Source of the DNA: JABWCQ01 sp964587105
GTDB lineage: Bacteria > Electryoneota > RPQS01
Length of the DNA stretch: 64,000 nt
Direction: 5' to 3'
Assembly (NCBI GenBank): GCA_964587105.1
Contig: CAZPKG010000013.1
Location: 37,229-101,228 of the forward strand
Part shown: positions 9,373-17,784 of the stretch, piece by piece
How positions within the stretch are numbered: the stretch's first letter is position 1
How the letters are laid out: every line of letters begins with the position of its first letter
The notes under the pieces: model-generated
What the model saw: only the letters and a program-made list of their open reading frames with translations
Database searches by the model: none
What the model was told of the DNA's origin: nothing
Program-made: the position numbers and the translations under genes

Positions 9373-9795
9373 ATGACAACGTTTCTCGCACGTAATGAAA
9401 CGACCGAGCGCGGCTGGGTGGTGGTGGATGCCACCGACCAGATTCTTGGTCGTTTGAGTACCAAAATCGCGTCCATCTTGCGCGGTAAAAATAAGGCCAC
9501 CTTCACTCCGCACGTTGACACGGGCGATTTTGTCGTCGTTATCAACGCAGAGAAGATCAAAGTCACGGGAAAGAAGTGGGAAGATAAGATTTACTTCTCG
9601 CATTCTCGCTATCCGGGCAGTGGTACCTATACTCCACTGCGCAAGCTTGCCGAAAAGCACCCGGAACGAGTGATCTACGAATCCGTGAAAGGCATGCTAC
9701 CGCGCACACGTTTGGGGCGCAAGCAGTTGGGTAAGCTAAAAGTGTACGCCGGAGCTGAGCATCCGCACGAAGCTCAGCAGCCATCCTCGATCTAA
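9373..9795 (+). CDS. rplM: 50S ribosomal protein L13
   Basis: The 140-residue protein matches L13 throughout: 'WVVVDATDQILGRLSTKIA', 'HVDTGDFVVVINAEKI', 'KGMLPRTRLGR', 'LKVYAGAEHPHEAQ'. L13 is an early-assembling 50S protein that binds 23S rRNA. A good ribosome binding site (aaagga) lies 9 bases upstream. It is the first gene of the usual rplM-rpsI pair. Confidence 0.98.
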   Translation: MTTFLARNETTERGWVVVDATDQILGRLSTKIASILRGKNKATFTPHVDTGDFVVVINAEKIKVTGKKWEDKIYFSHSRYPGSGTYTPLRKLAEKHPERVIYESVKGMLPRTRLGRKQLGKLKVYAGAEHPHEAQQPSSI

Positions 9796-9813
9796 TTTCA
9801 AAGCAGATAGAAC

Positions 9814-10206
9814 ATGAAAGACTCACGTATTTACGCGACAGGCCGCCGCAAAACTGCGGTTGCTCGCGTTTGGTTGGCTCCCGGCACGGGCAAAATTTCG
9901 GTCAACGGCAAGGACGTTTTAGGCTATTTCAAGCGCGACGTATTGCAGATGTTGATCGAGCGCCCGCTGACCGTAACCGAAACCATGGGCAAGGTTGATA
10001 TCATGGCCACGGTCAAGGGCGGCGGAAAGTCCGGCCAGGCCGGCGCCTTTAGGCTTGGTATTTCGCGCGCGCTGACGGTGCTTGATGAAGCTCACCGTAC
10101 AATTTTGCGTGCTAACGACCTGATGACGCGCGACCCGCGTGAGAAGGAACGTAAGAAATACGGCAAGCCAGGCGCACGCAAGAGCTTCCAGTTCTCCAAA
10201 CGTTAA
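9814..10206 (+). CDS. rpsI: 30S ribosomal protein S9
   Basis: The 130-residue protein starts 'YATGRRKTAVARVW' and ends in the basic tail '...KSFQFSKR', whose last Arg reaches the P-site tRNA in known ribosomes. 'GGGKSGQAGAFRLGISRAL' is the S9 signature. It is 18 bp downstream of rplM and shares its transcript. Confidence 0.98.
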   Translation: MKDSRIYATGRRKTAVARVWLAPGTGKISVNGKDVLGYFKRDVLQMLIERPLTVTETMGKVDIMATVKGGGKSGQAGAFRLGISRALTVLDEAHRTILRANDLMTRDPREKERKKYGKPGARKSFQFSKR

Positions 10207-10213
10207 TTTTTCG

Positions 10214-10230
10214 GCGAGATTACTCGCTTT
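10214..10230 (+). terminator. Weak hairpin after rpsI
   Basis: GCGAG-ATTA-CTCGC followed by TTT lies 7 bp after the rpsI stop. The 5-bp stem and short U-run suggest partial termination at best before rpsB. The remaining 100 bp to rpsB show no promoter I would defend. Confidence 0.35.
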
Positions 10231-10331
10231 CACTCTCCGTCTTGGTCTGATTCAGATGCGGGTGTTCCTAATTTGGAATTGCATTTGAAGTTGACGACCG
10301 GACTGCGACAAACCCCTAAGCAGGAGTATCC

Positions 10332-11207
10332 ATGTCTCGTGTAACTTTGCAGCAATTGCTGCTCTCCGGTGCTCATTTCGGGCACTTAACCCGCCGCTGG
10401 CATCCCAAGATGGCCCCGTATATCCTTATGGATAAGAACGGGATTCACTTGGTGGACCTTCGCCAAACACAATCCTTACTTGAGCGGGCCTGTGCCGCTA
10501 TTTCAGAAGTGTCGGCTAACGGCCAGCAAGTGCTGTTAGTGGGAACTAAGAGTCAGGCGCGAGAAGCGATATCGGCTGAGGGCAAGCGTGCTCAAACGCC
10601 GTTCGTGGTCGAGCGCTGGCTTGGTGGTATGCTCACGAATTTCGCGACGATCCGCCAAGGTATCAAGACGCTTGAAACGCTTGAGCGCCAGATGACTGAC
10701 GGAACGTTTGAGAAGATATCCAAAAAAGAGCGCCTGACGAAAACCCGCCAACATGCCAAACTAATGCATACTTTGGGCGGCATTCGCGATATGCGCCACC
10801 TTCCCGGTGCAATTTTCATCGTGGACATTCTTCGTGAGAAGATTGCCGTCTCGGAAGCCCGTCGTTTGGGTATTCCTGTGATTGCGATTTGCGATACGAA
10901 CGTTGATCCGAGCTTGGTTGATTTTCCGATTCCTGCTAACGACGACGCGTTCAAGTCAATCGCGTTGATTACTCGCGCGATTGCTGAATCCGTTATCGAA
11001 GGAACTGCACGTTACCGCGCCAATGCCGACTTGCGTCAAGCGCAAGCCGATATTGAGGCGCGTGAGGCCGAAGCAACCGGCGAAGCTCGTATTCGCGAAC
11101 GTGAGCGTGGTCGTGGCGGCGATCAAGGCGGAGGTGATGCGCGCCGTCGCCGCGTGCGCCGTCCGCAGGATGATGCTAAGCCGACCGGCGGCCAGCAACA
11201 GAGTTAA
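10332..11207 (+). CDS. rpsB: 30S ribosomal protein S2 with Arg/Gly-rich tail
   Basis: The 291-residue protein has the S2 signatures 'LLLSGAHFGHLTRRWHPKM', 'VERWLGGMLTNF', 'LPGAIFIVD' and 'IPVIAICDTNVDPSLVDFPIPANDDA' (given in part). The core ends near residue 230; the last 50-60 residues are charged and low in complexity, with repeated Arg-Glu and Arg-Gly ('RERERGRGG', 'DARRRRVRRP'). 'caggag' precedes the ATG. It leads the standard rpsB-tsf-pyrH-frr cluster. Confidence 0.97.
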   Translation: MSRVTLQQLLLSGAHFGHLTRRWHPKMAPYILMDKNGIHLVDLRQTQSLLERACAAISEVSANGQQVLLVGTKSQAREAISAEGKRAQTPFVVERWLGGMLTNFATIRQGIKTLETLERQMTDGTFEKISKKERLTKTRQHAKLMHTLGGIRDMRHLPGAIFIVDILREKIAVSEARRLGIPVIAICDTNVDPSLVDFPIPANDDAFKSIALITRAIAESVIEGTARYRANADLRQAQADIEAREAEATGEARIRERERGRGGDQGGGDARRRRVRRPQDDAKPTGGQQQS

Positions 11208-11233
11208 TGTAATTTATACTACGGAGATAGATT

Positions 11234-12109
11234 GTGTCTGAAGTAACGATAAATGCGGCCGATGTGGCCATGCTGCGTCGGGAGACTGGCGCCGGAATGA
11301 TGGATTGCAAAAAAGCGCTCGCGGAAGCCAACGGCGATCGCGACAAAGCGCTTGAGATATTACGTAAGAAGGGTCAAGCTGCCGCTGAGAAGCGCGCAGA
11401 GCGTTCGGCAGATGAAGGAGTTGTGGCAATCGTTGCCAGCGCCGACAACAAGAGTGCGGCCCTTGCTGAAATTCGTTGTGAAACCGACTTTGTGGGCCGT
11501 AATGAAGAATTCAAGCAATTTGCCAAGGACTTAGCCACGCTTGTACTGAACTGGAAAGGCGCTGAGGGCAAGACTCTCGATGACCTGAAAGCCCAACCGT
11601 TTGGAGGCTCAGACGTTGGTACGACTTTGACTACGATGATTGGCAAGATCGGCGAGAAACTTGAAATCGCGCGCTTTGGCAAGCTTGAAGTAGCCGATGG
11701 TTATATCGGTCAATACTTGCATTCTGACAGTAAGCTTGGTGTCATTGTCGCGTTGGGTGGAGCTGACGGTACACGTGCAGAAATTCAATCGCTTGGCCGT
11801 GATTTGGCGATGCAGGTTGCAGCTTCCGCTCCCGATTTTCTTGTCCGAGAACAAGTTCCTGCTGACAAAATCAATTCCGAAACCGAGCTTGAAAAAGAGC
11901 GCGCCCGCGCCGAAGGCAAACCGGAGCCTGCCGTGGCAAAGATTGCCGAAGGCCGCGTAAACAAATGGCTGGCAAGCATCGTTCTGCTCGAGCAAGCCTA
12001 CATTAAAGAGCCGAAGCAAACGGTTAAGGAAGTGGTTGCGATGGCCGAAAAGGCCGTTGGAAAACCAATCGCCGTCAAGTCATTTCTGCGTTTCAGGGTC
12101 GGAGCCTAA
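11234..12109 (+). CDS. tsf: Translation elongation factor Ts
   Basis: The 291-residue EF-Ts is the nucleotide exchange factor for EF-Tu. It has an N-terminal UBA-like domain ('LRRETGAGMMDCKKALAEANGD'), the 'RCETDFVGRNEEF' motif that inserts beside the EF-Tu nucleotide site, and the C-terminal 'VNKWLASIVLLEQAYIK' segment (quoted in part). The start is GTG 11234 after 'ggaga'. Confidence 0.97.
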   Translation: MSEVTINAADVAMLRRETGAGMMDCKKALAEANGDRDKALEILRKKGQAAAEKRAERSADEGVVAIVASADNKSAALAEIRCETDFVGRNEEFKQFAKDLATLVLNWKGAEGKTLDDLKAQPFGGSDVGTTLTTMIGKIGEKLEIARFGKLEVADGYIGQYLHSDSKLGVIVALGGADGTRAEIQSLGRDLAMQVAASAPDFLVREQVPADKINSETELEKERARAEGKPEPAVAKIAEGRVNKWLASIVLLEQAYIKEPKQTVKEVVAMAEKAVGKPIAVKSFLRFRVGA

Positions 12110-12118
12110 GAGCGCGTA

Positions 12119-12841
12119 ATGCTTAGATACCGCCGCGTACTGCTTAAACTATCCGGTGAAGCTCTTTCTGGTGAAGGAGCTTATGGTATTGATCCTGCAA
12201 CCATGAATGCCATGGCTGAAGAAGTTGCAGAAGCAACGCGGCTCGGTGTTGAAATGGGCATTGTGATCGGCGGGGGAAACATCTTTCGCGGACTGAAAGG
12301 CGCGGCTTCAGGTATGGATCGAGTGTCAGCTGACCAAATGGGTATGCTGGCCACTGTAATTAACAGTTTAGCCGTGCAGGACGCGTTGGAAAAGCTTGGT
12401 GTCACAACACGCGTGCAATCGGCCATTCCGCTTCAGACTGTCGCTGAACCGTTCATTCGCCGTCGTGCAATGCGTCATCTTGAAAAAGGTCGTGTTGTAA
12501 TATTTGCGGCCGGTACGGGCAGTCCGTTTTTCACAACGGATACTGCGGCGGCGCTCAGAGCGAAAGAGATGCGCGCCGACGTACTGCTGAAAGGCACAAA
12601 GGTTGACGGCATCTACACGGCCGATCCAGTGTTGGATAAGACCGCCACAAAGTACGACAGAATTACATATTTGGAATTTGTGGAACGACAACTGCGCGCG
12701 ATTGACTCAACTGCGGTAACGTTCTGCATGGAAAACGGAATTCCGATTCAGGTCTTTAACTTCAAGATTCGCGGAAATCTTCTGCGTCTGCTCACAGGTG
12801 AGCAGATTGGAACGATGATCGCGAACCCTGCAGCAGCATGA
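12119..12841 (+). CDS. pyrH: UMP kinase
   Basis: The 240-residue amino-acid-kinase-fold enzyme phosphorylates UMP to UDP with ATP. It shows 'RVLLKLSGEAL', 'IVIGGGNIFRG', 'DQMGMLATVINSLA', 'FAAGTGSPFFTTDTAAALRA' (parts) and 'GTKVDGIYTADP'. It starts 9 bp after tsf and overlaps frr by 4 bp (ATGA), the conserved bacterial order. Confidence 0.97.
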   Translation: MLRYRRVLLKLSGEALSGEGAYGIDPATMNAMAEEVAEATRLGVEMGIVIGGGNIFRGLKGAASGMDRVSADQMGMLATVINSLAVQDALEKLGVTTRVQSAIPLQTVAEPFIRRRAMRHLEKGRVVIFAAGTGSPFFTTDTAAALRAKEMRADVLLKGTKVDGIYTADPVLDKTATKYDRITYLEFVERQLRAIDSTAVTFCMENGIPIQVFNFKIRGNLLRLLTGEQIGTMIANPAAA

Positions 12842-13395
12842 TCAAGGAAATAATTGCAGATTGTGATCTGCGCATGAAACGATCGGTCGAAGTCTTGCGT
12901 CAGGAATTGACGCGGATTCGCACCGGCAAAGCATCTGTTGGCCTAATCGAGCCGATTCGTGCGGAAGCGTATGGCGCTGAAATGCCGCTATCGCAAATGG
13001 CGAATATCTCGACGCCAGATGCGCGTACAATTCTGATTCAGCCGTGGGACAAGAGCACGCTCCATGCGATTGAAAAGGCGATTCAGAAATCAGACTTGGG
13101 AATTAATCCCAACAATGACGGCCAACAAATCAGGCTCGTGCTTCCTCCGTTGACGGAAGACCGCCGTAAGGAGTTGGTCAAACTGGTCAAAAAGTACGTT
13201 GAGGACGCCAAAACGGCTGTCCGCAACGTGCGCCGGGATGCTAATGAGCACATCAAGAAGATTGAGAAGACGCACGAAATCTCCGAAGATCAATCGCACG
13301 GCGCTCAGGATGATGTTCAGAAGCTGACCGACAAACACATCAAAGAGATGGATCATCTCTTTGAGTTGAAGGAAAAGGAAGTCATGGAGATCTGA
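12838..13395 (+). CDS. frr: Ribosome recycling factor
   Basis: The 185-residue RRF has the expected length and motifs: 'RTGKASVGLIEPI', 'DARTILIQPWDKS', 'IQKSDLGINPNNDG' and 'RRKELVKLVKKYVEDAK'. With EF-G it splits the post-termination ribosome. It is translationally coupled to pyrH. Confidence 0.98.
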   Translation: MIKEIIADCDLRMKRSVEVLRQELTRIRTGKASVGLIEPIRAEAYGAEMPLSQMANISTPDARTILIQPWDKSTLHAIEKAIQKSDLGINPNNDGQQIRLVLPPLTEDRRKELVKLVKKYVEDAKTAVRNVRRDANEHIKKIEKTHEISEDQSHGAQDDVQKLTDKHIKEMDHLFELKEKEVMEI

Positions 13396-13414
13396 GCATA
13401 GTCTCAGAGCCTTT

Positions 13415-14398
13415 ATGCCCTCTTTGCCCAAACTCTTTGACATACTCGCGCGCGCCAAAGGCAAACGCGTTGCGGTGATCGGCGACTACATGCTTGACCG
13501 CCATATTCAGGGCAGCGTGAAACGCATCAGTCCTGAAGCACCTGTTCCTGTTGTCGAAATAGAGGATGAACGTAGCAGTTTGGGCGGCGCTGGCAACGTC
13601 GTCGCGAATCTCGCATCATTGGGGATTCAACCTGTAGCGTTTGGAGTTTGCGGAATGGACAGTGCCCGCGATTTGATGCGGCAGCACTTGCAGAATTGCG
13701 GATGCGATTGTACTGGTTTACTCGAGCTTTCCGACCGTCGCACCACGGAGAAGATTCGCGTCATCGCTCACGACCAGCATGTAGTCCGTGTCGATCGCGA
13801 AACCGCTTTTCCACTTGTTGAAAGCAATGTTTCGCAACTTCTGGCGGCGCTTGCGGAATTACTGCCTACGTTGGATGCAATCATCTTGCAAGATTATAAC
13901 AAAGGCGTATTGACGGCAAAAGTTATCCGGACGGCCATGGAACTTGCGCAGAGTCGCAATATTCCGGTTGCAGTTGATCCAAAGTTTGATAATTTCACGC
14001 TTTATCGCGGCGCACATCTGTTTAAGCCCAATTTACGCGAAGCTGAGCGGGCACTGGGACTGAAAATCTCTGATGATGCTTCGCTTGACGCCGCCTTGGA
14101 GCGGTTGCTTGGTGAATTGGCTCCGGAAGTATTGATGGTGACACGCGGCGAAAAGGGCATGACAATCTGCACGCGCGAAAAAAAGACGTCGATCCCGACA
14201 CATGCGCGTGACGTCGCCGACGTTTCAGGCGCAGGCGATACGGTAATCTCGACGTTCGTCGCCTGTGAGTTAGGCGGGGCAGGCGTGATTGAAGCTGCAA
14301 AGCTTGCTAATATTGCAGCAGGAATAGTTTGCGAACAGGTCGGCGTCGTGCCGATTGACTCGGATCGCTTAGCCGCGGCGTACGAGCGATTTGAATGA
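13415..14398 (+). CDS. rfaE1: Heptose-7-phosphate kinase (RfaE domain I)
   Basis: The 327-residue PfkB-family kinase corresponds to the N-terminal half of E. coli HldE, which phosphorylates D-glycero-beta-D-manno-heptose 7-phosphate at C1 for ADP-heptose and LPS core synthesis. Seen motifs: 'VIGDYMLDRHIQGSVKRISPEAP' (in parts), 'SLGGAGNVVANL', 'LQDYNKGVLT', 'VDPKFDNF', 'FKPNLREAE' and the catalytic 'VSGAGDTVIS'. The second half of HldE is a separate gene (rfaE2) just downstream, with a tRNA gene between them. Confidence 0.93.
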   Translation: MPSLPKLFDILARAKGKRVAVIGDYMLDRHIQGSVKRISPEAPVPVVEIEDERSSLGGAGNVVANLASLGIQPVAFGVCGMDSARDLMRQHLQNCGCDCTGLLELSDRRTTEKIRVIAHDQHVVRVDRETAFPLVESNVSQLLAALAELLPTLDAIILQDYNKGVLTAKVIRTAMELAQSRNIPVAVDPKFDNFTLYRGAHLFKPNLREAERALGLKISDDASLDAALERLLGELAPEVLMVTRGEKGMTICTREKKTSIPTHARDVADVSGAGDTVISTFVACELGGAGVIEAAKLANIAAGIVCEQVGVVPIDSDRLAAAYERFE

Positions 14399-14402
14399 AT
14401 TC

Positions 14403-14479
14403 GGGCGACTAGCTCAGCTGGTTAGAGCGCTGGTCTCACATACCAGAGGTCACAGGTTCAATTCCTGTGTCGCCCACCA
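14403..14479 (+). tRNA. tRNA-Val(CAC)
   Basis: The 77-nt sequence folds as a standard cloverleaf: acceptor GGGCGAC/GTCGCCC (14403-14409 with 14469-14475), D-arm AGCTCAGCTGGTTAGAGCGCT, anticodon stem CTGGT/ACCAG around loop CTCACAT with anticodon CAC, T-arm with GGTTCAAT, discriminator A and encoded CCA. It lies 4 bp after rfaE1, and its final A is the first base of the ATG of rfaE2, so it is embedded in an operon. Confidence 0.96.
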
Positions 14480-14967
14480 TGACTGAAACGGGAAGCGCAA
14501 TAAAAGGACTCCTAACACGCCGTGAAGCGGCGGCGCGTTGCTATTTGGAGCGATTGCGCAAGGGTGAAGCCGTGTTCACGAACGGTGTCTTTGACATTTT
14601 GCACCGAGGGCACGTCGAGTATTTAGGTGAAGCGCGCAAACTGGGCGATCTTTTGATTGTGGGGCTCAATTCAGATGAATCAACACGTCGATTAAAGGGC
14701 CCCTCAAGGCCGCTGAACGGAGAACTTGACCGTGCTTCTGTGCTGCTGGCACTTCGTGCCGTAGATGCCGTCGTCGTGTTTGAAGAGGATACTCCTGAGG
14801 AGTTAATTCGCGAAATCAAGCCGTCGATTCTCGTTAAAGGCGGCGACTATCAGATTTCACAGATTGCCGGCGCAAAATTTGTGCAGTCCATCGGCGGCAA
14901 GGTTCTGACGATTCCGTTTCGAGATGGTTATTCAACGACGTCCGTGATTAAGCGTGCTGTGGATTGA
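14479..14967 (+). CDS. rfaE2: Heptose-1-phosphate adenylyltransferase (RfaE domain II)
   Basis: This is a small nucleotidyltransferase of about 162 residues, equivalent to the C-terminal half of HldE. It adds AMP to heptose-1-phosphate to form ADP-heptose. It carries 'FTNGVFDILHRGHVEYL' with the HxGH motif, 'VGLNSDESTRRLKGPSRP' and 'ILVKGGDYQ'. The chosen ATG (14479) uses the last base of the tRNA CCA; a GTG inside the tRNA (14467) is in frame. An N-terminal helix needed by the family precludes a much later start. No Shine-Dalgarno sequence precedes ATG other than tRNA sequence. Confidence 0.9.
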   Translation: MTETGSAIKGLLTRREAAARCYLERLRKGEAVFTNGVFDILHRGHVEYLGEARKLGDLLIVGLNSDESTRRLKGPSRPLNGELDRASVLLALRAVDAVVVFEEDTPEELIREIKPSILVKGGDYQISQIAGAKFVQSIGGKVLTIPFRDGYSTTSVIKRAVD

Positions 14968-14979
14968 GGGCTGTAGTCT

Positions 14980-16299
14980 GTGTTTGATGATCTGACATCG
15001 AAATTAGACCAAGTATTTCGCAATCTCCGCGGCGTCGGCAAGATTTCGGAATCGAACATCCGCGACGGTTTGACGGATGTTCGCCGCGCTCTTTTGGAAG
15101 CGGACGTAAACCTTCAGGTCGCGCGAGATTTTCTTGCTCGTGTTGAACAGAAGGCGCTTGGGCAAGAGGTGTTGAAATCACTGCAGCCCGCTCAGCTCTT
15201 TGTAAAAATTGTCCACGACGAATTGGTCGTGCTGTTGGGCGAAAAGGAAGCCCGGCTAAATACAGGAAAGAAGCCGCCAACTGTGATCATGGTAGTTGGC
15301 TTGCAGGGTTCCGGTAAGACCACGTTTTGTGCAAAGCTTGCCCGACATTTTAAGGCAAAAGGTCGTCGTCCGCTACTGATTGCCGCCGACTTGCAGAGAC
15401 CTGCCGCGCAGGATCAGTTGCAGGTTTTGGGTGAGTCAATCGGCGTAAATGTTTTTCGTGGTGAAAGCAAGAATCCTGTTGAGGTATGCGAAGCGGGGCT
15501 TAGGCACGCCCGCAAGATTAGCCTCGATCCTGTGATTCTTGATACAGCCGGTCGTCTGCACGTAGATGACGATTTGATGAACGAACTTGAACGAGTTCGC
15601 AGCGCCACGGAACCTGCTGAAATTCTGTTTGTAGCCGATGGCATGACCGGACAGGACGCGGTAAATTCCGCCAAAGCGTTCTATGACAGACTGAATTTCA
15701 CCGGCGCAGTGCTGACCAAGATGGACGGCGACACGCGCGGTGGAGCGGCGCTTTCGATCCGCGCGATCACAAACGCGCCGATTAAATTCTTGTCGGTTGG
15801 CGAAAAGCTTGATCAACTTGAGCCGTTTCACCCGGACCGCGTTGCTGGAAGAATCCTTGGACGGGGCGATATCGTTACGCTCGTAGAGCGCGCGCAAGCA
15901 ACGTTTGATGAGGACAAGGCTGCCGAACTTGAGGCCAAGCTTCGCAAGGCTGAGTTTACACTTTCAGATTTTCTTGAGCAGCTGAGGCAGCTTAAGAAAA
16001 TGGGATCTTTGACTGAGTTGCTGGGAATGATCCCCGGAATGAGTCAAAAGATGAAGAACGTACAAGTGGATGAGCGCGCATTGAAACACACGGAAGCGCT
16101 TATTCTGTCGATGACGCCGTTTGAGCGTGATCGACCGCAGGTCTTGAATGCCAGCAGACGCAAGCGCATTGCAGCGGGCGCCGGACTTAGCGTCCAGCAT
16201 TTGAATCGGATGATTCAACAATATGAGCAGATGGTTCAGATGATGAAGCAACTGCGAAAAGCCGGACCGGGCCAGATCAAGCGCGTCTTCGGCCGTTAG
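14980..16299 (+). CDS. ffh: Signal recognition particle protein Ffh
   Basis: The 439-residue SRP54 GTPase has an N domain, a G domain with P-loop 'GLQGSGKTT', 'DTAGRLHVDDDLM', 'TKMDGDTRGGAALS' and 'SVGEKLDQLEPFHPDR', and a C-terminal methionine-rich M domain ('MIPGMSQKM', 'MVQMMKQL') that binds 4.5S RNA and signal peptides. The start is GTG 14980. The 4.5S RNA gene and ftsY are not in the window. rpsP follows 39 bp downstream in the widely conserved ffh-rpsP-rimM-trmD-rplS order. Confidence 0.97.
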   Translation: MFDDLTSKLDQVFRNLRGVGKISESNIRDGLTDVRRALLEADVNLQVARDFLARVEQKALGQEVLKSLQPAQLFVKIVHDELVVLLGEKEARLNTGKKPPTVIMVVGLQGSGKTTFCAKLARHFKAKGRRPLLIAADLQRPAAQDQLQVLGESIGVNVFRGESKNPVEVCEAGLRHARKISLDPVILDTAGRLHVDDDLMNELERVRSATEPAEILFVADGMTGQDAVNSAKAFYDRLNFTGAVLTKMDGDTRGGAALSIRAITNAPIKFLSVGEKLDQLEPFHPDRVAGRILGRGDIVTLVERAQATFDEDKAAELEAKLRKAEFTLSDFLEQLRQLKKMGSLTELLGMIPGMSQKMKNVQVDERALKHTEALILSMTPFERDRPQVLNASRRKRIAAGAGLSVQHLNRMIQQYEQMVQMMKQLRKAGPGQIKRVFGR

Positions 16300-16338
16300 C
16301 ATGAGTTAACAAATTAGCAATACAACAGGAACACAACC

Positions 16339-16866
16339 TTGGCAGTTCGCATTCGCTTAACCCGCGCAGGACGCAAGAAAATACCTTGCTTCCGCATCGT
16401 GGTGATGGACAGCCGCAAGCGTCGTGATGGCGCGTATTTGGATCAGCTTGGCGTCTATTATCCGTCTCAGCAACCGGCAGTTCTGGAAGTGTCGGCGCAG
16501 AAAGCCCTTGAGTGGCTGCGCAAAGGTGCGCAACCCTCGGACACCGTTCGCAGTTTGCTATCACGCGAAGGTGTGATGATTCAATTTGACTTGCTGAAGC
16601 GAGGTGCGACCGCCGAGCAAGCAGCAGCGGAAGGTGCGCGCATCAAGAGCGCGGCGCTCTCACGCGCTCAAACGAAGCTTGCAACGGCCGCTGATAAGAA
16701 GAAGGCCAAGGAACTTGAGCTTGCCCGCGCGGCGGAAGCTGCAAAGGTTGCTGCTGAGGCTGCCGCCGCCAAGGCCGCTGCCGAGGCCGCCGCTGCAAAG
16801 GCTGCCTCTGATGCTGAAGCCGCCGCCGCCGAAGCTGCCGGCGCAGGTGAGGCAGCCAGCGAATAA
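16339..16866 (+). CDS. rpsP: 30S ribosomal protein S16 with long Ala-rich tail
   Basis: The S16 core occupies about residues 1-85 ('AVRIRLTRAGRKKIPCFRIVV' in part, 'DSRKRRDGAYLDQLGVYYP', 'WLRKGAQPSDTVRSLL'). Most S16 proteins stop near 80-90 residues, but this one continues to 175 with a Lys/Ala/Glu tail rich in 'AAAKAAAEAA', likely a long helix. TTG 16339 is the start, after 'cagga'. The tail's extra mass is on the ribosome surface if the core binds as usual; its role is unknown. Confidence 0.95.
   Translation: MAVRIRLTRAGRKKIPCFRIVVMDSRKRRDGAYLDQLGVYYPSQQPAVLEVSAQKALEWLRKGAQPSDTVRSLLSREGVMIQFDLLKRGATAEQAAAEGARIKSAALSRAQTKLATAADKKKAKELELARAAEAAKVAAEAAAAKAAAEAAAAKAASDAEAAAAEAAGAGEAASE
16735..16851 (+). 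repeat. Low-complexity GCC/GCT-rich Ala coding repeat
   Basis: Imperfect repeats of codons for Ala, Lys and Glu encode the C-terminal tail of S16. Synonymous codons vary (gcc, gct, gca), which points to selection on the peptide rather than a recent DNA slippage array. Confidence 0.6.
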
Positions 16867-16928
16867 GTTTGTCTTAGTTTTTCGTCGCCCCTTTGGTTAT
16901 TCACTTACAATAGACGAGCGAGAGTGAG

Positions 16929-17231
16929 ATGGAAGACTTCATCAGCTTTATCGTCAAACACCTTGTCGAGAAACCTGAATCCGTTCGGATTGAGACGATC
17001 AAGGAAGAGAATGGGCGGATACTCTACAAGTTATATGTAGGGCAGGGTGACTTGGGTCAAGTCATCGGGAAAGAGGGAAGGACCGCACGATCTTTGAGAA
17101 CACTTGTGTTTGCGGCGGCGGCTCGTCGCGGCATTCGAGCAGGTTTTGAGATCATCGATCCAGCTTTGCCCCCCAGAAGCGCTGAACCTCCGGCTTGGAG
17201 TGCGATGGATAGTTCAGGCGAGCATGCCTGA
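16929..17231 (+). CDS. khpA: KH-domain RNA-binding protein KhpA
   Basis: The 100-residue protein has one KH domain with the RNA-binding GxxG loop 'GKEG' in 'LGQVIGKEGRTARSLRTLV'. This small gene sits between rpsP and rimM in many bacteria, where the product binds RNA and, with KhpB, affects cell elongation in some species. The last 25 residues are a Pro-rich extension. A 'gagcgagagtgag' purine run precedes ATG 16929. Overlap with rimM is 8 bp. Confidence 0.9.
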   Translation: MEDFISFIVKHLVEKPESVRIETIKEENGRILYKLYVGQGDLGQVIGKEGRTARSLRTLVFAAAARRGIRAGFEIIDPALPPRSAEPPAWSAMDSSGEHA

Positions 17232-17784
17232 TACGCACTCCTCGATGGAACGGGTGGTTATTGGCATCGTAGTCGGGTCTCATGGACTTCAGGGTACGTT
17301 GAAGATTGATCCACGTACTGATTTCCCGGAGCGATATGAAGCGTTGAAAACGTGTTATCTGTGCCGTGGTGAGGATGCGCAAGTCGTCAAGATAAAACGC
17401 TGCAAGTTTGCTCCACGCGGAATATTACTGACGCTGGAAGGCACCAAAACGCGCGACGAAGCAGATAAACTTCGCGGAGCCACGATCGAAGTCCCGTTGT
17501 CAGAGCGTTGGACTTTACCTGCCGATTTCTACTATGTAAGCGACCTAATCGGTTGCCAAGCCGTGGATGAATCGGGCAATGTTTTGGGTGAGATTGAACA
17601 GGTTATTCGCGGCAGCCAGGATATTTTGTCGATTAGGTCGGCACATGGCGAAATTCTGGTGCCGTTTGTCGATGAATGGGTGGGAAAAACGGATGTGGTT
17701 GCGCGAATTGTTGTCATCAAACGTGCGGCTGAGTTGATTGCCGCTGAAGAGATTCCACCGGCGCTGGGCGAAAGTGATCATTGA
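17224..17784 (+). CDS. rimM: Ribosome maturation factor RimM
   Basis: RimM binds S19 and assists 30S head assembly. The core runs from 'VVIGIVVGSHGLQGTLKI' through 'RDEADKLRGATIEVP' to the PRC-barrel half ('FYYVSDLIGCQAVD', 'ILVPFVDEWV'). The frame is open far upstream, but homologous sequence starts only near ATG 17224 (or ATG 17245), so I take 17224, which has 'aggcgag' just before it. It overlaps khpA by 8 bp and trmD by 11 bp. Confidence 0.92.
   Translation: MPDTHSSMERVVIGIVVGSHGLQGTLKIDPRTDFPERYEALKTCYLCRGEDAQVVKIKRCKFAPRGILLTLEGTKTRDEADKLRGATIEVPLSERWTLPADFYYVSDLIGCQAVDESGNVLGEIEQVIRGSQDILSIRSAHGEILVPFVDEWVGKTDVVARIVVIKRAAELIAAEEIPPALGESDH

Noticed and set aside
14403..14479. tRNA-Val as an integration site for a mobile element
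   Set aside because: No integrase, repeated tRNA end or foreign gene block is next to it; both neighbours are core LPS genes.
16735..16851. Tandem repeat or CRISPR-like array
   Set aside because: It is in-frame Ala-rich coding sequence of rpsP with no fixed repeat or spacer length.
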